From Kordiimonadaceae bacterium (GTDB lineage: Bacteria > Pseudomonadota > Alphaproteobacteria > Sphingomonadales > Emcibacteraceae): a stretch of 17,173 nucleotides of DNA. The stretch lies in contig JABIPV010000393.1 in NCBI GenBank assembly GCA_018699075.1, positions 1 to 17,173 on the forward strand. The letters run 5' to 3'. Of the stretch, positions 5,562 to 13,568 are shown piece after piece (the stretch's first letter is position 1; each line of letters starts with the position of its first letter). The translations under genes were made by a program, and so were the position numbers. The notes beneath the pieces are model-generated. The model saw only the letters and a list, made by a program, of their open reading frames with translations. It was not told where the DNA came from and did no database searches.

Positions 5562-7385
5562 ATGCCTTCCACTGTTGCGACCTCTATTCTTAAAAACACA
5601 TTCGGTTTCGACGATTTTCGCGGTAAGCAGCTTGAGATTATTGAGCTGATTTCTTCGGGCAAAAACGTGCTGACGGTTATGCCTACGGGCGCGGGTAAGT
5701 CGCTTTGTTTTCAGGTGCCGGGGTTAATGATGGAGGGGTTGACGATTGTGGTTTCTCCGCTGATATCATTGATGCAAAATCAGGTTGATGCGCTGAAAAT
5801 ACTTGGGATTGAGGCGGAGACGCTTAATTCTACTGTATCTGCCGAGGATAATGCGCGAATTTGGCAGATGGTACATTCTGGGGAGTTAAAGTTTCTTTAT
5901 GTGTCGCCGGAAAAACTTGTTACGGATCAAATGCTGGATGTGGTCGATGATCTTGATGTCTGTTTATTTGCCATAGATGAGGCCCACTGTGTTTCCCAGT
6001 GGGGGGCAGCATTTAGACCGGAATATGAAGGACTGTCGCTGCTTCATACGCGTTATCCAAAAGTACCGATCATTGCCCTTACCGCCACGGCGGACCAAGG
6101 CACACGGGAACAAATATGCGAGAAGATTTTTTCCGGTGATGTAGCGACATATTTAACCGGATTTGATCGCCCGAATATCACCCTTAATGTGGAAATTAAA
6201 AATGGTTGGAAGCAGCAGCTTCTTCGGTTTTTAAAAGATCGTCCGCCGGAAAACGGGATCGTATATTGCCTGTCCCGTAAAAAGACCGAGGAAGCGACGC
6301 GGGCGCTGTGTGATAAAGGCTATAACGCGCTTTCTTATCATGCGGGTATGGCGGGGGATGTGCGGGAAGAAAACCTCAACCGTTTTATGACCGAAGATGA
6401 TTTGATCATGGTGGCGACGATTGCGTTCGGGATGGGGATTGATAAGCCGGATATAAGGTTTGTGTTTCATACGGACCTGCCATCATCGCCGGAAGCATAT
6501 TATCAGGAAATTGGCCGTGCGGGGCGAGACGGGGCGCCAGCGGTGGCCCATATGCTGTATGGGATGGATGATATCCGCATGCGACGTATGTTCATTGATA
6601 ATGAACGGGCGGATGAGATGCACAAACGCCGCAGCCATCAACGGCTTAATTCATTGCTTGCTTATTGTGAGGCGCCCGTCTGTCGGCGCGTGTCGCTGTT
6701 AAATTATTTTGGTGATGAAATGAATTATCAAAATTGTGGTAATTGTGACCTTTGTGCAAACCCGAGAAAAACCATTCCGGCAACGCAGGCAGGACAGAAA
6801 TTTATATCGGCGATATACCGCACCGGACAGAGTTTTGGTGTCGGGCATATTGTTGATATCCTTACTGGGAAAATGACGGACCGGGTCAGTGGCCTTAATC
6901 ATGATATGTTGCCGACATATGGCGTGGGTAAGGAATATGGAATAAATGAATGGAAAAGTTTGGCGCGGCAACTTATGGCGCGAGGGTTTGTGGTTGTCGA
7001 TATGGAATATGGTAGTTTGAAAATTACTGATACGGGGTTTTTGCTTCTTAAAGGCCAAGAAAATTTTGATTATTGTCCCGATGTGGTGATTAAGAAATCG
7101 TCATCATCTTCTCCAAAAGGGGGCAGAGGGGGAAGTGCTAAGAAGGCGGTGGCCGCGCTGCCCGATGAAGCGCAGGATTTATTTCATAAACTTAAAGTAT
7201 ACCGCAAAGAAATCGCCGATGAGAGATCAGTTCCGGCTTATATTATTTTTTCCGATAAAAGCCTGATCGATATGGCGGTGAAGAAGCCAGTTGATATTGA
7301 TCAGTTCGCGGATATATACGGGGTCGGCGCGGGCAAGCAGAAAGAATTTGGCCCGCGGTTTGTAGAATTTATTGCGGGTAATTAG
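5562..7385 (+). CDS. recQ: ATP-dependent DNA helicase RecQ
   Basis: A full-length 607-residue RecQ, a 3'-to-5' helicase acting in recombination and fork repair. Order of parts: motif I PTGAGKS with K46, Walker B DEAH at 139-142, SAT-type motif LTATA, motif VI QEIGRAGRDG around 315-324, zinc-binding cysteines C374, C392, C395 and C398 (pattern APVCRR...NCGNCDLC), a winged-helix RQC region at about 405-505, a Ser/Gly-rich linker, and an HRDC domain from about 535 to the end. One clear oddity: the aromatic-rich loop normally SQWGHDFRPEY reads SQWGAAFRPEY, so the conserved His and Asp are both Ala (residues 149-150, bases 6006-6011). The ribosome site is weak. An esterase gene starts 21 nt after the stop, so they may be co-transcribed. 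Confidence 0.97.
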   Translation: MPSTVATSILKNTFGFDDFRGKQLEIIELISSGKNVLTVMPTGAGKSLCFQVPGLMMEGLTIVVSPLISLMQNQVDALKILGIEAETLNSTVSAEDNARIWQMVHSGELKFLYVSPEKLVTDQMLDVVDDLDVCLFAIDEAHCVSQWGAAFRPEYEGLSLLHTRYPKVPIIALTATADQGTREQICEKIFSGDVATYLTGFDRPNITLNVEIKNGWKQQLLRFLKDRPPENGIVYCLSRKKTEEATRALCDKGYNALSYHAGMAGDVREENLNRFMTEDDLIMVATIAFGMGIDKPDIRFVFHTDLPSSPEAYYQEIGRAGRDGAPAVAHMLYGMDDIRMRRMFIDNERADEMHKRRSHQRLNSLLAYCEAPVCRRVSLLNYFGDEMNYQNCGNCDLCANPRKTIPATQAGQKFISAIYRTGQSFGVGHIVDILTGKMTDRVSGLNHDMLPTYGVGKEYGINEWKSLARQLMARGFVVVDMEYGSLKITDTGFLLLKGQENFDYCPDVVIKKSSSSSPKGGRGGSAKKAVAALPDEAQDLFHKLKVYRKEIADERSVPAYIIFSDKSLIDMAVKKPVDIDQFADIYGVGAGKQKEFGPRFVEFIAGN

Positions 7386-7406
7386 TTTTCTTTAAAAAGG
7401 AAAAGG

Positions 7407-8243
7407 ATGACGAAATATTTATACTCTATTATGGTTTTTGTTTTGTTGATGATTAGTGAAGTGAATGCGCAAGAACAACCGAGTGAGACTGTCATTTATA
7501 AAACCATTGGAGATGTTACTTTATCGTTGCATATTTTTAATCCTGAGGGACATTCCCGCGAACATTCCACGCCGGCGATCGTTTTTTTTCATGGTGGTGG
7601 CTGGAATGGTGGTTCGCCATCGCAATTTTATCCGCAGAGTGCTTATCTTGCCTCACGTGGGATGGTGGCAATCAATGTAGAGTACAGACTTAAGGATGAT
7701 CATGGCACCAGTCCGGCTGAAAGTGTCAAAGATGCAAAATCCGCCATGCGGTGGGTGAGACGTCATGCGGTGGAATTAGGGATTAATCCAAATATGATCG
7801 CGGCGGGTGGCGGTTCCGCGGGTGGGCATCTTGCTGCGGCGTCTGCTACCCTTAAAGACTTTAATGAAATCAGCGATGATTTGAGCATCAGTGCCCGGCC
7901 AGAAGCGCTGGTTTTATTTAATCCGGTTTATGATAATGGTCCCGGGGGGTATGGTCATGAACGGGTTGCTGAATATTGGCAGGATTTTTCGCCGCTTCAT
8001 AATTTAACTGAAAATACGCCACCGACAATTACATTCTTCGGAACGGCGGATGAATTGGTGCCGGTGGCTACTGCACAGGCTTTTAAATCGGCGATGAGTA
8101 AGCTTGGTGTGCGCTCGGACCTTCATTTATACGAAGATCAGCCGCACGGATTCTTTAATCAGGCAAAATATACTGAAACGGTGCGGGAAATGGACAAGTT
8201 TTTATCATCGCTCGGTTTTATATCTGGCGCGCCGACATTGTAG
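7407..8243 (+). CDS. Exported alpha/beta hydrolase, esterase-like
   Basis: A 278-residue protein with a signal peptide (hydrophobic YSIMVFVLLMISEV, cleavage probably after NAQ), preceded by AAAAAGGAAAAGG, so placed in the periplasm or outside. The mature part is an esterase/lipase of the BD-FAE or HSL-like type: oxyanion-hole HGGGW at 62-66, nucleophile S137 in GGGSAGGH, acid D215 in GTADELVP and H247 in QPHGFFN. Such enzymes remove acetyl or other acyl groups from sugars and similar substrates. Placement directly before a sulfatase gene suggests trimming of decorated polysaccharide, which is inference. It follows recQ by only 21 nt although the functions are unrelated. Length fits the family, and the catalytic triad is complete. 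Confidence 0.88.
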   Translation: MTKYLYSIMVFVLLMISEVNAQEQPSETVIYKTIGDVTLSLHIFNPEGHSREHSTPAIVFFHGGGWNGGSPSQFYPQSAYLASRGMVAINVEYRLKDDHGTSPAESVKDAKSAMRWVRRHAVELGINPNMIAAGGGSAGGHLAAASATLKDFNEISDDLSISARPEALVLFNPVYDNGPGGYGHERVAEYWQDFSPLHNLTENTPPTITFFGTADELVPVATAQAFKSAMSKLGVRSDLHLYEDQPHGFFNQAKYTETVREMDKFLSSLGFISGAPTL

Positions 8244-8300
8244 AATTGTTGTTTTATTTGGTCCAGTTGATAGGGTAATTTAAATTTTGGGAGACTCTTT

Positions 8301-9638
8301 TTGAAACGCACTATTTTCAGTTACGCACTTATAAGCGTTTTTATTCTTTCTATCAGTTCTGCGGTGGCACAGCAAAAACCTAATATCGTTTTACTGATCT
8401 CCGATGATCATGCTTGGAATGATTATGGCTTTATGGGTCATCCCCATGTGGAAACACCGAGGATTGATGATCTAGCAGCAAAAGGCGTGGTTTTTCGCCG
8501 TGGATATGTGCCAACGGGATTATGCCGCCCTTCATTGATGACGCTCGCCACCGGCCAGTATGCCAGCAACCATAGCATCATTGGCAATGACCCGAACCCG
8601 AATACCGATGCGCGGCGTGCTGAGATGATTTCTCAGCTTGATAAATTTGACACTTTGCCGAAACTGCTGGCTGAACAAGGATATCTTTCCCATCAAAGCG
8701 GAAAATGGTGGGAAGGTAGTTATCAGTATGGCGGCTTTACCCATGGCATGACCCGTGGGTTCCCGGAACCAGAAGGTCGTCACGGTGATGATGGACTTGT
8801 TATTGGTCGCGAAGGCTTAACACCGGTTACGGATTTTATTGATATGGCAGTGGGCGAAGAAAAGCCCTTCTTCCTTTGGTATGCGCCGTTTCTACCCCAT
8901 AGGCCGCATACGCCGCCCCGAAGGTTACTTAATAAATATCTGGATAAGGGACTTGAGTTTCGCATTGCTAGATATTACGCCATGATCGAATGGTTTGATG
9001 AAACCAACGGCGCAATTGTTGATTATATAGATGATAAAGGACTAACGGATAATACTTTGTTTGTCTATGTTTCTGATAATGGCTGGATACAAAGTGTGGG
9101 TAAAGATGATTTTGCTCCCCGTTCCAAATTAACCGCTTTTGAAGGTGGTGTTCGCACACCGATCTTTTTTACTTGGGGTGATAAATTTAAAACATCCGAT
9201 AGGCCGGAACTTGTCAGTAGTATTGATCTATTCCCGACGATACTCGCGGCGGCCGGGGCGCGTATTCCTGAAAATATTCCAGGATTAAATTTACTTCCTA
9301 ATCTTGAAGTAGGATCGAAAATCCCGCGGCAGGCCATATTTGGCGAAAGTTTTGCCCATGACGTACTTGATTTTGAAAACCCACATAAAACATTGATTTA
9401 TCGTTGGGTGATTGAAGATAAATGGAAGTTATTACTCACCTATGATGGCATTATTAGTACATTTTCAGATGTCATTACACGGGAAGAAAAGCGACCACAG
9501 CTTTATGACCTAAGCGCGGACCCGCATGAGACTAAAAATCGGGCAGCGGAAAATCCGGATATTGTCGCGAAAATGGCTGGTCAAATTAACGACTGGTATT
9601 CGGTTGATCAGGTGAAGGCATTAACAGTTTGGGAATGA
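8301..9638 (+). CDS. Exported sulfatase of a divergent subfamily (CRPSL active-site motif)
   Basis: A 445-residue sulfatase starting at TTG 8301, chosen because GGGAG lies 7 nt upstream and the first residues form a signal peptide ending SSAVAQQ. Metal-site D35/D36 in ISDDHAWND, formylglycine candidate C75 in GLCRPSLMT, H in FLPHRPHTPP, Asp-Asn in YVSDNGW and Lys in RSKLTAFEGG are all present. Two departures from the textbook family: the motif is C-R-P-S-L, lacking the Arg of CxPxR, and the usual GKWHLG reads GKWWEGSY. I recall both changes as shared by a recognisable subgroup, so they probably mark a subfamily and not damage. Conversion of C75 would rest on a maturase that tolerates no Arg. 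A second sulfatase at 1030-2499 has the regular motif. Confidence 0.9.
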   Translation: MKRTIFSYALISVFILSISSAVAQQKPNIVLLISDDHAWNDYGFMGHPHVETPRIDDLAAKGVVFRRGYVPTGLCRPSLMTLATGQYASNHSIIGNDPNPNTDARRAEMISQLDKFDTLPKLLAEQGYLSHQSGKWWEGSYQYGGFTHGMTRGFPEPEGRHGDDGLVIGREGLTPVTDFIDMAVGEEKPFFLWYAPFLPHRPHTPPRRLLNKYLDKGLEFRIARYYAMIEWFDETNGAIVDYIDDKGLTDNTLFVYVSDNGWIQSVGKDDFAPRSKLTAFEGGVRTPIFFTWGDKFKTSDRPELVSSIDLFPTILAAAGARIPENIPGLNLLPNLEVGSKIPRQAIFGESFAHDVLDFENPHKTLIYRWVIEDKWKLLLTYDGIISTFSDVITREEKRPQLYDLSADPHETKNRAAENPDIVAKMAGQINDWYSVDQVKALTVWE

Positions 9639-9659
9639 TAAATTCGAGGGTGAATTTAT
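9638..9659. terminator. AT-rich hairpin between convergent genes
   Basis: ATAAATTC (9638-9645) and GAATTTAT (9652-9659) form a perfect 8-bp stem around a 6-nt loop, overlapping the last base of the sulfatase stop codon and the whole stop codon of the minus-strand YcaQ gene. Being symmetrical it could stop transcription from both sides, though the stem is weak and no T run follows. Confidence 0.4.
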
Positions 9660-10813
9660 GCAGTCCAGTTGATTTGGGTTAAGCCAACGAACTTGGCCAT
9701 ACGTTCAAGTTCTTCTCCTAGTTTTTTGCGCCGTGTATCGTTCCATTTTACATCTGATTCTTGCCAGAAGTTGATTACGTTTAAATGGCCCTTTTTGCGG
9801 TCGGCTTTGAGTTCTATGCGACCGATGAATTTGTCACCTTCAAGTAATGGATAGACGTAATAGCCCCACTGGCGTTTTGCGGCGGGAACGAATATTTCGA
9901 TTTTATAATCAAAAGCAAAAAGTTTCTTCAATCGTATTCTGTCGCGAATGGCGGGATCGAATGGGTTTATAATCCGAAGGCGGGATGTTGGGTTACTGAT
10001 TTTTTCGAGCCGATGTTCGATGTCCAGAGGCGCGTATGCTTTGTTCCATTCCCCGTCTATGGATTGCCATTCTATTTGTGTAAGCTTGGTGCCCTGGGCC
10101 CAGCGTTGCACTTCTTTTAAGGTGGTTGCGTCCCAAAATTTTTGAATGTCTTTTGAGTTGCCAAAACTTAAACGCTCTATAGCTGATGAGCAGAGCCAAT
10201 TGATTTGATCTGCGTCGTTTATATTTTGTGTTCTGAGATGATCAGGGATGACGCGGTGGGCGAGGTCATAATATTTACCGAACTTTTCACGGTGCGAAGT
10301 GGCAAGTTCGCCTGCGTACCACATATAATCAAGGGCTAGTTTATGAGGTGGTCGGTACCACATTTTCTTATTGTCTTTTGTTTTGGTCCCAAACGCTTTG
10401 GTGGAAAGCGCGCCTTCATTTTCGATGCGGGATTTAATTTCCGGCATATCGGCGTGGCTGAGCATTTCCTGATAGCGCTTTGATTTATCGAGCCAGTTTT
10501 TAAGACGGGTAAACTGACGCGTCCAATTGGGGTAAAAATCCATCGGAATAACGCTGGCATCATGGGTGAAGTGTTCGAATATGTGTTCTTTGGCGCTTAA
10601 AAGCTCATCCAGCATCGGTTCTCGGTAATTCTGGTTACGGCTCCAGAGAATGTGATGATGGGCGCGGCTGACGTTCTGTATGGTGTCCAGTTGAACAAAG
10701 CCGAGGTCTTTTATGGTTTTTACCAATTTTAGAGGGCCAGTTGGTGTTTTGGCAAGGCCTGTTGTGTTGAGCCAGAGTTTTCGCATCTGTTTATTGTTTA
10801 TTTTTAAAGCCAT
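9656..10813 (-). CDS. YcaQ/AlkX-type winged-helix DNA glycosylase
   Basis: A 385-residue member of the HTH_42 (DUF1006) family, whose characterised members (AlkZ, E. coli YcaQ) remove bulky alkylated bases and open interstrand cross-links. Just inside the N terminus is LGFVQLDTI, carrying the Q41-L-D43 pair of the YcaQ-type catalytic motif (QxD, where AlkZ has QxQ), followed by RAHHHILWSR. A central INPFDPAIRDR and later FVPAAKRQWGYYVYPLLEGD are typical of the C-terminal half. I start at ATG 10813 (MALKINN); the frame is open further upstream, but that part lies inside the preceding gene. The preceding VTT gene ends TAG one base before this ATG, so translation is probably coupled. Expected role is cytoplasmic DNA repair. 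Confidence 0.88.
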   Translation of the reverse strand: MALKINNKQMRKLWLNTTGLAKTPTGPLKLVKTIKDLGFVQLDTIQNVSRAHHHILWSRNQNYREPMLDELLSAKEHIFEHFTHDASVIPMDFYPNWTRQFTRLKNWLDKSKRYQEMLSHADMPEIKSRIENEGALSTKAFGTKTKDNKKMWYRPPHKLALDYMWYAGELATSHREKFGKYYDLAHRVIPDHLRTQNINDADQINWLCSSAIERLSFGNSKDIQKFWDATTLKEVQRWAQGTKLTQIEWQSIDGEWNKAYAPLDIEHRLEKISNPTSRLRIINPFDPAIRDRIRLKKLFAFDYKIEIFVPAAKRQWGYYVYPLLEGDKFIGRIELKADRKKGHLNVINFWQESDVKWNDTRRKKLGEELERMAKFVGLTQINWTA

Positions 10814-10814
10814 G

Positions 10815-11465
10815 CTATGTGGTTTTTCTTTTTTTATTAAAAATAAACCAGCTGATCCATAAAATGCTTGAAAGGAATGCCCAGGCAATCACGGCGGGCG
10901 TGGGGTCATTAAGGGAACTAAGTGATCCTGCATAGGCGGCAAGTACGCAGTAAGGCATGATACTTAAGGACCACGCACAGATAAATTTTAAATATGGCAT
11001 TTTGGTCATGCCGGCGATCACGGTGGTTACTTCTGGTAACACGGGAGCCGCGCGGGAAATTAGGATCATAACAAAGCCATGTTGATTGAAGCTTGTTATT
11101 ACTTCTGCGCGCTCATTCGGTGCTTTCATGATGTAATTAAGAATTTTATCGCCAAATATATTGCCGAGCAAGTATCCCGATGACCCTGCAATCATTAATC
11201 CTGTGATCGCTGCTGCTGCACCATATGGATAGCCCATAAAATGCCCCGCTAGAATTATGGTGGCAAGGGTGGGGATGGAAATGAATAGGTCAATGAACAT
11301 CAGGAGTATCACAAACCCCGCTAAATAAAGTGGAGAAATTCTCCTGATTTGATTAAACCAAAGCTCTATTTTTTCAACACTAATTATGCCCGTCAATTGA
11401 ATAAGGATAAAAGTTGAGGCGGAACAAAGACCGATGATTAAGATGACTTTAAACAGTGATTTCAT
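10815..11465 (-). CDS. VTT/DedA-like (TVP38/TMEM64-type) inner-membrane protein
   Basis: A 216-residue membrane protein with a hydrophobic N-terminal helix (FKVILIIGLCSASTFILI), a long pair of segments around LYLAGFVILLMFIDLF and AAAITGLMIAG, and further helices near the C terminus. The glycine-rich GSSGYLLGNIFG and the ISRAAPVLPEVTTVIAG segment are the conserved core of SNARE-associated/VTT proteins, which are linked to lipid movement across membranes and membrane homeostasis. I use ATG 11465 (MKSLFKV); a GTG six codons earlier is an alternative. The start codon is partly inside an inverted repeat that could fold over it. It stands between a secreted lectin-like gene and the glycosylase gene, and joins the latter with a 1-nt gap. 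Confidence 0.82.
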   Translation of the reverse strand: MKSLFKVILIIGLCSASTFILIQLTGIISVEKIELWFNQIRRISPLYLAGFVILLMFIDLFISIPTLATIILAGHFMGYPYGAAAAITGLMIAGSSGYLLGNIFGDKILNYIMKAPNERAEVITSFNQHGFVMILISRAAPVLPEVTTVIAGMTKMPYLKFICAWSLSIMPYCVLAAYAGSLSSLNDPTPAVIAWAFLSSILWISWFIFNKKRKTT

Positions 11466-11495
11466 AAGCCGACCATAAAGCACAGACCGGCTTAT
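11464..11495 (-). promoter_or_regulatory. Inverted repeat folding over the VTT gene start codon
   Basis: ATAAGCCG (11464-11471) and CGGCTTAT (11488-11495) are exact reverse complements separated by 16 nt. Read as the minus-strand mRNA, the second arm ends in the AU of the AUG at 11465-11463, so the hairpin would hide the start codon and the space where a ribosome site belongs. It also lies just past the stop of the preceding gene, so a 3' end role is possible. Confidence 0.45.
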
Positions 11496-11505
11496 AGTAA
11501 ATAGA

Positions 11506-12582
11506 TTAATTGATAATAATGCCGTTCATATCTTCAAACTTACCCATAAAGCCCCAACCGCCAAAATTTTCTTTCACGGCGAAATAAATATCATTGTTTC
11601 CAGATTTTAATGGCAGATAAACATCATCAAATAATCCAATAGAACCGAGGTGACGATAATCGCGGGATTGATAAAGATGAGTACCGCCGGAAATAGGATT
11701 ACCGTTCATGTAAACAATGGCATCATCGCTATAACCAAAGGAGAATTTTTTAAGTTGATCGCGGTCAGAATTCACTGTCATGCGCACAAGCACACTATTA
11801 TGTCCTTCGGTTCTATCGCGGTGGCGAGATAAATTTAGGGCACCCATCGTTTCAATTTCTTGTGTTATCCATGATCCAGTATAATCATTTGGATTTGTAT
11901 TATCGTCGGCAAGGAGTTCTGAAATGCTGAATTTTTGAATCAGGCCGTCGACTTGTTTTTTTTCTGGAAGGGCTGTTCCTTTAAGAGGCGGGTTGTCAAT
12001 TTTCTGATAAGAGAAATTAGCATAAAAAGTAGGCGCTAAATTTGTTGAGACACCGATGGTTCCTGCGCCTAGGTCCGCTTTTAAATCTTTTATAAACAGG
12101 ACAGGATCTTCGCTATCCACATATATTTCTGCTTGATCGCCCGATGAAATGACTTTTATATGCACCCATTTATCATATGTATGGTCAAGTGTTACCGTAT
12201 AGCCGGGGCCAAAATAAAGCTGCCAGCCTGTGTCTCCTTTTATGGAGGGTGTATATTGGGTGCCGTCCTCTTTGCCGCTTAAATGGGGACGGATATAAAA
12301 ATTTTCGTAAGACCCGTCTTTTTGTCTGCGCCAATTAACACCAGAAAAACCACGTGTGTCGTCAGGAAAGAGCATGTCAAATTCGATGATGCCATCTATA
12401 AAGTTGGCATCCGGCAGATAAGCTCCACCTTGTGGGGCATAGAGTGCCTGCTGACCTTTGTAATGAACTATTGTGGTGTTGGGGCCAGTGATCGTCCAGC
12501 GCGGATCATCAAAAGCAATGGTTTCTCCAAAGCTTAGTGAAGGTGTAAATAATAAAAGTAGGGCTAAAATATAATGGCGCAT
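11506..12582 (-). CDS. Secreted two-domain beta-sandwich (LamG/DUF1080-like) protein
   Basis: A 358-residue exported protein: ATG 12582 follows GAGGA with a 7-nt spacer and opens with a signal peptide (MRHYILALLLLFTPSLSFG, cleavage probably before ETIA). Residues of about 25-195 look like a concanavalin/LamG-type sandwich (FIDGIIEFDMLFPDD, FSGVNWRRQ, KWVHIKVISSGDQAEIYVD, GTIGVSTN), the fold of DUF1080 and laminin-G proteins that bind or cleave sugars. From about 215 to the end is a second, galactose-binding-like module (SWITQEIETMG, FSFGYSDDAIVYMNG, NDIYFAVKENFGGWGFMG). No catalytic pair can be named with confidence, so binding of a carbohydrate or surface is as likely as hydrolysis. It is 52 nt downstream of the AraC-type gene on the same strand. 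Confidence 0.75.
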   Translation of the reverse strand: MRHYILALLLLFTPSLSFGETIAFDDPRWTITGPNTTIVHYKGQQALYAPQGGAYLPDANFIDGIIEFDMLFPDDTRGFSGVNWRRQKDGSYENFYIRPHLSGKEDGTQYTPSIKGDTGWQLYFGPGYTVTLDHTYDKWVHIKVISSGDQAEIYVDSEDPVLFIKDLKADLGAGTIGVSTNLAPTFYANFSYQKIDNPPLKGTALPEKKQVDGLIQKFSISELLADDNTNPNDYTGSWITQEIETMGALNLSRHRDRTEGHNSVLVRMTVNSDRDQLKKFSFGYSDDAIVYMNGNPISGGTHLYQSRDYRHLGSIGLFDDVYLPLKSGNNDIYFAVKENFGGWGFMGKFEDMNGIIIN

Positions 12583-12634
12583 GACTAATCCTCAAAATAT
12601 GAATGTTTTCTATGTTGAAGATAGCGAAGTTAAT

Positions 12635-13471
12635 TTATACAGGATTGGAAAAAACGGACTCTTCTTGGCGTAATGTCATTAATTGGTTTGGGGCCATTTT
12701 TGCGAATTGATTGAATTCTTTGATAAGGTGTGCTTGATCGAAATACCCGAAGTTAGCCGCTAGATCAGACCAGTCTATGACCTTGCTTTTGTCCGCATGT
12801 TCCAATGTTTTTAAGAAACGGATGTTTCGACTGAAAGCCTTAGGTGTCATGCCGATCATGTTCCGTACCGTGCGTCTTAATTGCCTGTCTGAAACGTTGA
12901 GGTGTTTAGAGAGTTTCTTCTGACTAACAGTCCCACCACAGCGGCGAATAATTTCAATTGCGCAAACTCCATATTCAGAGGCATGGTGATTGAACATATT
13001 GGCCGCAGCAAATGACTTTAGGGTTCTATAAAGGGAGCTGATGATCTGGACGTTTGATAAATCACTATTAAATAAAGAAAGTAGTTGATCATTTAATGTG
13101 GTTGAGATGAGCGATAGATCGATAATATGATCTGTAATGTCTTGCGCTGAAATATTCAAAAAATAAACTAACCATTCAGCTTTAATTCGCGCGGCGATCA
13201 TTGTATGTCCAGGTATAAGTTTAAAGTCGCAAGGCTTTGTTATAGGTCCAGATAATTCAACCTTTTCGCCATATATATTTCCGAGTGCGTCACGGTAGCG
13301 TGATAAAATAATATTTACGGTGGGTTCTGGTACTAAAAGGTGATTACCGCCAATTGGTACAGATAATGGAGTATCCTGTATCCAAAGGGCATCAATCATA
13401 AAATCAGGTTTTGGTGTCTGAAATTCATGATAGCCGCTCATGCTATAATTTTTGGTGATCTTTGTGCTCAT
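12635..13471 (-). CDS. AraC-family transcriptional regulator
   Basis: A 278-residue regulator. The C-terminal 100 residues hold the two helix-turn-helix units of AraC: the first around 183-203 (VSQKKLSKHLNVSDRQLRR) and the second around 233-255, with the family signature LAANFGYFDQAHLIKEFNQF followed by APNQL. The N-terminal ~170 residues resemble the DUF6597-like part found with this type and should carry the signal-sensing role; the ligand is unknown. ATG 13471 has little ribosome-site match; ATG at residue 11 is an alternative. The gene is divergent from the quinoprotein dehydrogenase (shared space of about 97 bases) and precedes the secreted lectin-like gene, so both are the likely targets. 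This regulatory link is inferred from position only. Confidence 0.9.
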   Translation of the reverse strand: MSTKITKNYSMSGYHEFQTPKPDFMIDALWIQDTPLSVPIGGNHLLVPEPTVNIILSRYRDALGNIYGEKVELSGPITKPCDFKLIPGHTMIAARIKAEWLVYFLNISAQDITDHIIDLSLISTTLNDQLLSLFNSDLSNVQIISSLYRTLKSFAAANMFNHHASEYGVCAIEIIRRCGGTVSQKKLSKHLNVSDRQLRRTVRNMIGMTPKAFSRNIRFLKTLEHADKSKVIDWSDLAANFGYFDQAHLIKEFNQFAKMAPNQLMTLRQEESVFSNPV

Positions 13472-13504
13472 GTTTTAAAGATTACTTTATTCAACCCGGT
13501 CTCG

Positions 13505-13546
13505 CAAGTTTCAAGCTTTTGACAATCGTCATGGATGATATATATT
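13505..13546 (+). promoter_or_regulatory. Sigma70-like promoter of the quinoprotein gene with direct repeats
   Basis: TTGACA (13519-13524), identical to the -35 consensus, and TATATT (13541-13546) are separated by 16 nt; the predicted transcript would begin only a few bases before the AAGGGA ribosome site, giving a very short leader. Just upstream, CAAGTTT (13505-13511) and CAAGCTT (13512-13518) form an imperfect tandem repeat touching the -35 box, a position where an AraC-type activator could bind. Promoter fairly convincing; operator speculative. Confidence 0.6.
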
Positions 13547-13568
13547 TGATAAAAAAGGGATGTTTGCA

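Noticed and set aside
6699..7058. Minus-strand frame of 119 residues inside recQ
   Set aside because: Antisense to the RQC region of recQ; no domain and no ribosome site.
10814..10888. Longer N terminus for the YcaQ-type protein from 10888
   Set aside because: It lies wholly inside the VTT gene and has no family similarity; MALKINN at 10813 fits the start of the domain.
13560..13568. ATG 13560 as start of the quinoprotein
   Set aside because: The ribosome site AAGGGA touches this ATG; spacing is right only for ATG 13569.
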